From Liriodendron chinense (lineage: Eukaryota > Streptophyta > Magnoliopsida > Magnoliales > Magnoliaceae): 64,000 nt of DNA. The DNA lies in NCBI GenBank assembly GCA_003013855.2, contig PVNU02000773.1:4157001-4221000 (forward strand), in the 5' to 3' direction. Shown in pieces: positions 10,721-20,484 of this stretch. The notes beneath the pieces were generated by a model. It had not been told where the DNA came from and ran no database searches. It saw only the letters and a program-made list of their open reading frames with translations. The translations under genes and the position numbers were made by a program. Each line of letters starts with the position of its first letter. Within the stretch, counting starts at the first letter, position 1.

Positions 10721-11199
10721 GGGCGTGGATTTCCTGAGAAAGCCAGGAGAGGAATCTGGGTGGGACCCACCGTGAGGTTTGTGAGAAATCTAGATCATTT
10801 TAGGCGTTGCGACCAAAATGAACTGTATTCAAGACTCAAGTGGGCCAAAAACGTGATGATTGAACTTCCACAGTTGAAATATTCGTGGGGCTACAGAAGT
10901 TTTGAATCAGGATAATATTTGTGTTTTCAGTTCATCTCAGTAGGAATGACATTATGAACGGTATGGATGGCATATAAACATCATTGTGGACCCCATAGAG
11001 GTTTCAACGATAAGAATTTCCCTACACACCTTTTGCTTTAGTGCGGCCCACTTGAGTTTTGGATTCCGACACAACGCCTAAAATAATCTCACAAAACGGT
11101 TGAGCGGTGTAGATTTCTCACAAACCTCACGATAGGCCCCACTCAGATTCCCTTAGCAGGAGATGCCTGCGAAAGGCTTTCGCAGGCAATCCGCGCCCC
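10721..11199. mobile_element. F2 MITE, second of three
   Basis: Runs from GGGCGTGGATTTCC to GGCTTTCGCAGGCAATCCGC. The duplicate at 29576-30065 keeps an extra CATCTCCTGCGC near its left end. Confidence 0.8.
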
Positions 11200-11348
11200 A
11201 CGGCTGTGGCCAATTGAGGGGATGGCTACATCAACGCGAAATATCGAAGCCTCACTGAAGTCGGCTTTTCCCACCTCCCCAAAGGTCAGGCTGCTGCCTG
11301 ATGGGACTTGGCAAAACACATTTGAAAGTTATTCTGTCGCATGCTCAC

Positions 11349-11853
11349 GGACGCTGATTGCCTGCGAAAGCCTTTCGCAAGTATCTCGTGTGATCGGAAT
11401 TTAGGCAGGGCCACTGTGATGTTTTTGAGAAATCTATGCCGTCCAACTGTTTTGTGAGATCAAAAATGAAATGGATCCAAAACTCAAGTAGGCAACACTA
11501 AAGAAAAAGGTGGGTAGGGAAATTCCTACCGTTGAAACCTCTATGGGATCCACAGTAATGTTTATATGCCATCCATACCGTTCATAATGTCATTCCTATT
11601 GAGATGAACTGAAAACACAAATATTATCATGATTCAAAACTTCTGTGGCCCCACGAATATTTCAACTGTGGAAGTTCAATCATCACGTTTTCGGCCCACT
11701 TGAGTCTTGAATACAGTTCATTTTTTTGTTGGCTAAAATGAGCTCTCAAAACGGTTGGATGGTGTAGATTTCTCACAAACATCAGGGTGGGTCCTACCTA
11801 GATTCCCAGCGCAAGAGATGGCTGCAAAAGGCTTTCGGAGGCAATCCGCGTCC
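11349..11853. mobile_element. F2 MITE, third of three
   Basis: Runs from GGACGCTGATTGCCTGCGAAAG to GGAGGCAATCCGCGTCC. The duplicate is at 30215-30716. The three copies are separated by only 27 and about 150 bp. Confidence 0.8.
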
Positions 11854-12078
11854 CCATAATCAAAGAGTCACAGAGGCAGTATCAATCCGTACGTGTTCGC
11901 GTTTGCCTCATTTTTTAAAATGCCCTATCCAATCAGATTTCACCACCGGGAGGGCAGGGGCAGTATCGATCTGTGTTCTATTGATAGTTGTTGGTGTACA
12001 TCTTCTTGAAGTAGATTGCGTTGGTGGAAATCAGATTGCTTTCTGAGTACCTTTTATCAAACTGAGTATAATCTTAAT
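11854..12078. other. Intergenic, nothing recognised
   Basis: Contains the short direct repeat GGCAGTATCRATC (about 11876 and 11958). No ORF or element seen. Confidence 0.4.
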
Positions 12079-12500
12079 GGCGCACCGTGAATGCATGTGA
12101 TTTATCCAAGCCGTTCATCCATTCTTTCAGCTCATTTTAGGAGTTGAGCCCAAAACTGAAGCATATCCATAGCTCAAGTGGGTCATCCTACAGGAAACAG
12201 TGGGAATAATGATCTCCACCGTTGAAACTTTCTTAGGGCCCACAGTGATGTTTACTTGTTATATTCAACATGTTCATAAGATCACACAAACATGGATGAA
12301 GGGTAAACACAAATATCAGCTTGATCCAAAACTTCTGGGGCCCGCAAGAAATTTTCAATGGTACGTGTTCAATTCACACCCTTTCCTTTGGTGAGGTCCA
12401 TTTAAGCTTTCGATACGCTTCACTTTTGGGCTCAAAACTTAAAATTATCTTCTAAAATGGATAGACAGAGTGGATAAAATACGTAAATCATGGTGGCGCC
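12079..12500. mobile_element. F1 fold-back MITE
   Basis: The ends GGCGCACCGTGAATGCATG and CATGGTGGCGCC are inverted. The centre includes ATCAGCTTGATCCAAAACTTCT. The duplicate is at 30942-31363. Confidence 0.8.
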
Positions 12501-12833
12501 TATGCAGTTTATTCAGTATGTTTATCAGCTCTGATGACCCACTCACCAGCGATATTTAGACGACGCCGAGGACTCTGTGCATACTGCTGGTGGTTCCTAA
12601 CACGGTAGAATTTTTTTGAGTCTGGCCGTGAGCGTTAAGTACAGTACTTAGGGCATGACTTTACTAAGTTTTGTAAGGCCCTGCGTGAGATCCACGGAAT
12701 TGAATTCAGTGAGGCAGGAGAAACGCTAAAAAAAAGACACGTGTATGATCATGCCACGCAAAGCACATTTGAAACATATAAATTAAGTACTACCTCCTTG
12801 CTCAGCATGGGTAGTGGCACTGCATGGCCACTC
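12501..12833. other. Intergenic, nothing recognised
   Basis: No open frame or repeat family assigned. Confidence 0.4.
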
Positions 12834-13208
12834 TGATATATGGGTTTTACCTTCATCGTCCATCCATTTTTTCTCTTATATTTTTATAATATAAGCCCAA
12901 CAATGAGCCAAATTCAAGGCTCAAGTAGTGGACCAGTCCACAGGAAGCAGTGATGATAATGATGCCCACCGTTGAAATATTCCTAGGGCCCACCATGTTA
13001 TTTATTTTCCATCCAACCTGTTTGTCAAGTCACAGGGATTTGGATGCAGGGAAATCACATATATCAGTTTCATCCAAAACTTCTATAACCCCCAAGAAGT
13101 TTTCAATAGTTGGTCTTTAATCTCCACTATGTGGTCCACTTGGGCCCAAGATATGGAAAACTTCATGGGGCCAGAGTGGATAAAACCCATACATCATGGT
13201 GGCCACTA
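12834..13208. mobile_element. F1 fold-back MITE
   Basis: CGTCCATCCATTTTTTCTC on the left; GGATAAAACCCATACATCATGG on the right. The duplicate is at 31688-32067. Confidence 0.75.
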
Positions 13209-13743
13209 GGAGCCCCCGCTAATGCATAGCGCCTGACATAAGGGGGTAATCCACGTACTGTTTCAAAGTTGTTTAGTTGAGTACGTTAAGCGTGGTGGAC
13301 CGGTGGGAACCCTCCACATCAGGGCCTCGCCCAACTCGTGTTTCCCTTGACTTACCCAATCCGATTCCAAGATTCATGGTGTCCATTAGGTGAACTTCCT
13401 CATGTCAACTCTAGAAACTCAAAATTAGGGATGTCTAAAACTTAAGCAAGCCACACCATAGAGAAGAGTTGGGGCCTGTTTATTAACGCTAAAAAAAAAA
13501 TCACTGAATGTGGAATTCAAAAAGTGTTCTGCATAAAGTTTTGATTGTTAACGCAAAACTCAGAAAGCACTTTGTGATTTTTTCCAAACTTTTTTCGATG
13601 CTAGAGTTTAGCTTAACAGTGAATACAAAATTCACTCCACGAATTCTTCTTAAAAAATATTCATTTGCGCACATTGCCATGGTAATTTTCTCTCTCGAAT
13701 GTATAATATACAACCCAACTTTTAACGTGTGAAACTTTTCTAA
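13209..13743. other. Intergenic, AT-rich, nothing recognised
   Basis: Opposed short frames here (13501-13836) share the same DNA, show no family features and are copied in unit 2. They are treated as chance. Confidence 0.4.
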
Positions 13744-14099
13744 GCCCCATCTTAATTTATGTGTTAGATCCACACCGTCCATCAACTTCTTCATATAATT
13801 CTTGAGCCCAAAAAATGAGGCACATCTAAAGCTCAAGTGTAACTTCTCTAGGGTCTACTGTGAGGTTTATTTGCCATCTAACTTCTTGATGAAAGAAAAA
13901 CACAAATATCAGCTAGATTACAGCCTTCTATGGCTCTGAAAAGTTTTCAACAATAGACAACCAATTCCTGCTAATTCTTGAAGTGTGGCTCACTTGAGCT
14001 TTAGATATATATGCCTTGTTTTTGTCCTATGCCCTAAAATGATTTGTAAAATGGATGGATGGTAGATAAAAAAAATATACATCACGGTAGGCCCCACAG
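13744..14099. mobile_element. F1 fold-back MITE, shortened left arm
   Basis: CACACCGTCCATCAAC and TGGATGGATGG arms around AAATATCAGCTAGATTACAG. The duplicate is at 32604-32959. Confidence 0.75.
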
Positions 14100-14232
14100 A
14101 GGCCCTGGCAGGACCGTCTATCTCTAGCTACCTAATCTCTACTCAGCACATCTTTCGTGGATCCCTGGATCTGGACTGCGGGGATTGCCTAATGACGTTG
14201 CTAATAGCTGGGTGGCTATTGGACAGTGCTAT

Positions 14233-14690
14233 GTGGCCCCACTATAATGTATTCGTTTTATCCATACTGTCTATTTATTTTCCCATATCATTTTATAGCC
14301 TGAGCCCAAGAAACGAGACAGATCCAATTTTCAGATGACCACACCACAAGAAAACAGTGATGATTGAATGCCCATCATTAAAAAACTTCCTAGGCCCACT
14401 GTGATGTTTATTTATCATGTAACTTGTTGATTAGGTCAGAAAGACCTCCATAAAATCTGATAGAATTGGTTGATAGAATTGGAGTCTTCATTTACCTAGA
14501 ACTCGTCTAGCAACAGTATAAACAAGATTTTATGGAGGTTTTTCAATGGTACGCGTTCCATACCCACCGGTTCTTGTGGTGTGGTACACTTGAGCCTTAG
14601 AGTTGCCTCCTTTTTGGGCTCATGCCCTAAATGATTTTTCAAAATGGATGGACGGCATGAATAAAAGACATACATCAAAGTGGGCCCCAC
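14233..14690. mobile_element. F1 fold-back MITE
   Basis: TGGCCCCACTATAATGTATTC on the left against ACATACATCAAAGTGGGCCCCAC on the right. The centre has a TCCATAAAATCTGATAGAAT stretch whose inverse (ATTTTATGGAGG) follows about 60 bp on. The duplicate is at 33094-33551. Confidence 0.8.
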
Positions 14691-14906
14691 AGAGCCCCTT
14701 CCAGGACGGTCCCTCTCTAGCTAGGTACTGGCGGGGTAGTACCCAATCCGTGTCCTGGTAGCAGGGGCAATGGGTGGGGTTTGGGCTAGCCTGGTGAGGC
14801 CTGGCTTGACACTATAAGGCCCAGGAGCCAAGCCTAGGAGAGAAAGCCTGACTCCAAAATTGGTTGGGCCGGGACTCAGCCTGGCCGAGAAGTGATCATC
14901 AATTTC

Positions 14907-14939
<33 letters not shown>

Positions 14940-16789
14940 TTTTGTATAAAGGTGAATGTTCGTAATCCGTTCATTGATCAGGTGGGCCACACATTGACAA
15001 AGAAATAGACATTTAGAGAACTGAAAATCAACAATAATAATAAAAAAATTAGAACCGATATTTGTAGCAACAGATCAGCAGGTTGCCTGGCCCGCTTCCC
15101 CCCTTGAATCTATTCTTCTTGCAGCAGTTTATCTATATCCTTTTTACCATCCAAACAGGGTGACAGTGGACTACTGCCTCTGGTTCACCTGATAGGTGGC
15201 CCACTGATACCAGCATACCCTTCATATCATCCCACATGTGGGCCACATTGGAACGTGGTACTAGTAGGGTAGAGAACAACCCACTGCAATGCATCAGTCC
15301 TTTATAGACACGGCTTTGAAAGCTAGTGAGCCAATCTAGCTAGACTCACCATTGCTGTTCATTGTCCATCTACAGTGCCTCAAGCTGGACATTGGCAGTC
15401 AATGAAATGATCAGGGCCATTGATCAGCTGGGGCCATAGACCAAAATTTTGCAGCAAGGGAACAATTCTGGCTGTCAGTGCAAATTTCATAAATGAATTG
15501 TTTCATACCCAATATGTGAGAAGAAATTGCCACCAAATTTATATATGCAAATCATTAGTTTTTATTTTATTTTTTATTCTTGCTTTGTTTTAATAGAGAA
15601 ATGTACGATATTTTAATTTTCTATTTTGTACTTGAGTTTATTTGAATTAAAGAAATGCTAACTTAATGGTTTTATTTTCATTTAATTAAACAAAAAAACC
15701 TTCATAATATAAAACAAATTAGAGAAAAATGTGTCAAATTAACAGATTTTAGACATTTCATTTTTAATAGTTGTTTCAAATTCTATATTTAACTTTCAGA
15801 TTTCAACACTTATTTCAAACAATTACCAAATAGGTTATCAAACTTTAGATTCACAATTCAAATTTAGACTACAGACTTCAAATTTAACTAGTAGTCGCTT
15901 GGGATGGGAAACTTTAAATTCACAATTCAATTCAGACTTCAAACTTCAAATTTAACAAGCAGACTCTTGGGATAGGAACACCCATCTTTAACTCCTGGTG
16001 CTCACAGTTGGTTGTATTTGCCATCTAATTCATTCATGCGAAGAGATATTTCAAAAATCACACTATTATAGGAGCCAAGTGAGCCACACCACGTGATTTT
16101 TTTTTTTTGGTTTTAAGCATGATTCTACAATTTCTTGTAGTGAAGCCCAACTAGGTCTTAGATTGGTGCAATGTTATGTTTTGGATAGAGGCCAAACATG
16201 AGGGGGCCACCCGATGGACGGGTATATCTTATGCGGATAAAGTTGTTCCCCCCATGAAGGCGGTAGGCCGGCCCTTCATACACCCGAGGAGTTTTCCTAA
16301 AAAAAACATGGAGTCTCTTCAGCTGTACATATTTGTAACTTCCAGATTTTCAATTGGACAAATAGCTATTTTACTCTTAGCCATCAATTGGATGGTCAGG
16401 ATTGCTTGATCAATGTGATTTTAGTAATATGCTCTATCTACAATAGCACCCACAATTTGAAAGTTTGGACTAGCTATCCATCGGTGCTATACAAATGAGA
16501 AGAATGAGTCCCTGCGATTTTAAAATTGTGCAAAACTGGAGAACCAGGTCAAGATATACTTTAAGCCACATGTGGGAAATGTATGTGATGATTCCAACCA
16601 TCCATCCATCATATAGTTCTGTGTATGGACCATTGGATAAAATAGCAAGCAATATCATGACGTAAACAATTGTAAAAAAAGAAGCATCCAAACATCACTG
16701 ATCAAATTCTAGTGATTCTTTTCCCCGTTTTTGATCTGTTATGATCCGCTAGTAATTGCGAATTTTGGTACACGAAGCATACATTGATT
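14691..16789. other. Intergenic with T23 tract and AT-rich block, no gene
   Basis: Holds a pure T run (14921-14943) and an AT-rich block (15540-15990). In this block a unit of about 60 bp containing ACTTCAAATTTAAC, TTGGGATRGGAAC and TTCACAATTCAA occurs about twice. No coding signal. The duplicate is at 33552-35643. Confidence 0.5.
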
Positions 16790-17282
16790 GGGAGCGGATT
16801 AGCTCTTATCCTAACCGTGTGGGGCCCACATTGATGTATTTTTTGCATATCCATGCTGTCTATCTGTTTTAACATCTCATTTTAGAACGTGATCTGAAAC
16901 TTTTAGAAGATCCAAATCTCAGGCGGACCATACCATTAGAAGAAGTGTCGAATGACTATTAAAAACTATTTTGTGGTCAACAAAAGTTTTGGATCAAGCT
17001 AGTTTTTGTATTTTCCCTTCATCCAGGTCTTCTTGACATTATCAACAGATTGGATGGCAAATGGGCCCTTTGAAATTTTTAATGGTGAAGCACTCAATCA
17101 CCACGGTTTCCTGTGGTGTGGTCCGCTTGAGATTTAGATCTGTTTAATTTTTGTGACTGTGTACTAAAATGGGTTGGAGAAACGGATGGATGGTGTGGAT
17201 ATACAGCACATCATCAAGGTTGGCCCCACTGTAAGGGCAACACCCACTGGGTTGTTACCTGGGTAACACCTGCTCCGTTCCC
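16790..17282. mobile_element. Full-length F1 element (493 bp) with 9-bp target duplication
   Basis: Begins GGGAGCGGATTAG and ends CTGCTCCGTTCCC (imperfect inverse). It is flanked by ACATTGATT (16781-16789) and AAATTGATT (17283-17291), a 9-bp duplication with one mismatch. The duplicate is at 35644-36137 with the same flanks. This copy defines the F1 ends. Confidence 0.82.
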
Positions 17283-17550
17283 AAATTGATTAACCACAAA
17301 GATTTTCGAAGTTGGGCTTGTTTGGATTTAGTGAAATGGAAGGGAACGAAATAGAGTTTCTTCACAAACCATTTTTCACCTGTTTGTAAATTCAATTTCC
17401 AATGCAGCTAATTTTCCTTAACTTGTATTTTTATTGTCTCACCTACACCCTTGAGAAATCAGGTTTCCTTTCACACGATTTCTCCATAGCGTGAATTGGG
17501 TACAACACCCACCAGGATTTAGCTAGGAACGGATGGTCCTATCAGGGACA

Positions 17551-17929
17551 CCATGAGACCTACCATGATATTTCTGTCTATCCATTTTAAAAGATCATTT
17601 TAGGGGACGAGCCCAAAAGGAGGCAGATTGAAGGCTCGAGTGGACCACACTACAGGAAGCAATGCTGACAATAAACCCCTCCATTGAAGCCTTCCTAGGC
17701 CCACCGTGATGCTTATTTCCCATCCAATATGCTCACAAGGTCACATAGATCTGGATGTTTCACGTGGCCCCAAGAGGTTTTCAATAGTAGGCGTTAAATC
17801 GCCACTGTTTCATGTGGTGTGGTTCACTGGAGAATTCAATCTGCCTCATTTTTTAGATCACCACTTAAGACGATTTTTCAAAATGGATGAATGGAATGGA
17901 TAAAACACATACATCACAGTGGGCCCCAC
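17551..17929. mobile_element. F1 fold-back MITE
   Basis: Arms with TCTATCCATTTTAAAAGATCATTTTAGG and TTTTTCAAAATGGATGAATGG. The unit 2 copy (36402-36745) has lost two internal pieces. A partial F1 right arm follows at about 17940-18060. Confidence 0.75.
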
Positions 17930-18153
17930 AGATCCACCAAAGATTTGGATTTGTTTAATGTTTGGAATTATGCCCTAAAATGATATGAGAAAACAGATGG
18001 ACGGGCGTGGATATAGAATAACATCAGTGGGTCTGTGATAAAGGCTGGACCATCCACAAGAAGCAGTGGAACTGAAGGCTCACTGCCGTACACAAGTAGG
18101 AAGTAGATTAGGTGCAGTTACCACCTGGCCCAAGATCGTGCAGCCCCTACCTT

Positions 18154-18574
18154 TGGGCCCACCTTGATGTATGTATACATCCATGCTGTCCATCCATTTT
18201 CCCATATCATTTTAGGGCATGAGAACCAAAGTGAAGCATATCCAAATCTGAGGTGGATTAGATGGGAAATAATGGCGATTCAATGCCCCATCATTAAAAA
18301 CTTCTTAAGGCCTACCGTAATATTTTGGTAATGTTTATTTGCCGTATAACCTGTTGATAAGGTCAAACAAACCTAAATAAAGGGGAAAAAAATATCAGCT
18401 TGATCCATAACAATTGACCCATAAGAAGTTATTAATGGTCACTCATCTTTGTTTCATATTGTATGGTCCACCTGAGATATGAATCTGTTTCATTTTTTCA
18501 CTCATACCCTAAAATAATATGGTCAAATGGATGGACGGTGTGGATATAGAATACATACATTAAGGTGGGCCCCA
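18154..18574. mobile_element. F1 fold-back MITE
   Basis: GGGCCCACCTTGATGTATGT on the left; ATACATACATTAAGGTGGGCCCC on the right. The duplicate is at 36959-37379. Confidence 0.82.
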
Positions 18575-20484
18575 TGGCAAGAGCTTCATCGTCTTCAATG
18601 AGACCAGAGCTGTAATCCTCTCACCAAAGTACAGTTCTTAATAACTTTCATTAAGTGATCTTCGCGAAGCCTTACCATATTCTCTTTGTCAAATCCAGTT
18701 TGGCCATTTGGATGGCCCCTCAGTGTTAGGCATTGGTACAAAAATAATTTGATCAATATATTAAGGGGCCTGTCCACGAGAAATTGCGTGGACAAGATGA
18801 ACAAAGGTTTGTATGGAGATGCCCATATTTCATTCATTTAAGTCGTTAGTTAAGTACTTTTGAAATGGGACTTGCATTGCATTTTAAATACTTTGAAATT
18901 TGAAGTTGAAACAAAAACAATTATAAAGAGAATTTTATCTTGTCAAATATATAATTTGAAAATAAATCACAATTTTCTCAGAAAAAATGTCGTTGATAAA
19001 CAAACAACAAAAATAAAGTTTTCTTTCCTACATTTTCCTAGAAACAAGGTTTCGCAGGAAATATAATTTACTTTCTCACCCTTTCGAAAAATCTAAATAG
19101 GCTCATATACGGCATAGAAAGTAGAGGCACAAAGCTTTTATGTTTCCCAAAAGCATGGTAAGTTATCGCGAAATCAACGGTCAATGAAGGAGAGTGGAAT
19201 TATTCAACGAAAGAGAATGGAATTATTGCTAGGTTTCTAGTCTTCTGATTGAGTCCTAGTTCTTCAGTGGGACCTACCAGCAAATGTTTTCTAGCCGTCT
19301 CCAAGGTGAGGCCGGCATTACGTGGAACCAGATGGTACCAGCTGTCAAACGAACCTTACAGACAGTCAAGATTTCTGCATGTTGGAATGGATCGTTCTAT
19401 GGTGCGCATGGCATAGTTCTAGTGTTCAATGTTCAATGGTGAGTGCGTGGCATAGTTCTAGAACTCGCCGACTCGACTTCAAAATCATCTGAGCCAACTT
19501 GACTCGGCGAGATTTCAAGCAACTCACAAACCAGGTCGACTTATCAAGACTCGAGGTGTCTTGAGTTGAGTCACTTACTGAGTCATACATATATAAAACG
19601 GCAGAAGTTTTTGAACTCACAACCTAACATAAAGCCTGGGTGTTGGTGTTTACTTGCATGATAAACATTATAAGTAGGTGACTAGATAGGGTTTCTATGG
19701 ATGGTAATTAGCAATGACTGGGTCATGTCTTTGTGTCGACTCAGCTATGCTGGACATTGACTCGAGTTTATCGGTCAACTCAGGTTGGCCACACCACACG
19801 GTACACCAATCACAGGCATTCATGCAGGGCTACCATTGTGTATATCTTTCATCAAACCCATTAAGCAGGTGTGAGTGACTCACCGGGATAAAGGGAAGAT
19901 TACAAAATAATTCTACATAATTCTACATTGTTCTTATTGATGTCGCCCACATAAGGAATGGACTTTAGAGGTTTCAGAAATAATTCCACATTGTTTTCAT
20001 TGATGTCACCCATTCAAGTGTTTTCGCCTTCCCAAGGAGGCAAGCAAATGAAGGAAGGCATTGTATTACGGCCGACTACAAGAGGGGAAAGCGTTCATAG
20101 ACCCTGCTAAAGTCTCTTGACATACATTGATACATCATCATCTGGGCTCAAGCTTTTAGAGAAAGTGGTTATTCGACAGACCCAATGGCATCGCTTGTAG
20201 AATGCCAGACTATTAAGGGGAGATTTCGGCCACAAATGGCTCCATGATATTCTGATTCTACTGGCTCTACCCGATCATTTCTCTAATTAATCACATAGTT
20301 GGAGAAAAGGATAAGTAAAGCAGGAGGAAAAAAAATGTACGCACACACACGCATCCACTCACTTCTTCACCACCCAAGCATCCGAACATGAAATACAAGA
20401 AATTTCAACATGCACACAGGCATACATGCATCTACATGAACTTTAATGAAAAAAAATAAAATAAATTACAAAGGTAATAGTGCT
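18575..20484. other. Intergenic 3' flank of the chimeric gene, no gene seen
   Basis: AT-rich around 18850-19080, with a GACTCG-rich stretch at about 19480-19560. No ORF of interest. The same DNA flanks gene B at 37380-39292. Confidence 0.5.

Noticed and set aside
10173..11853. Regularly spaced repeats suggestive of an array such as CRISPR
   Set aside because: A eukaryotic genome; units are ~500-bp MITEs with inverted ends, not short repeats and spacers.
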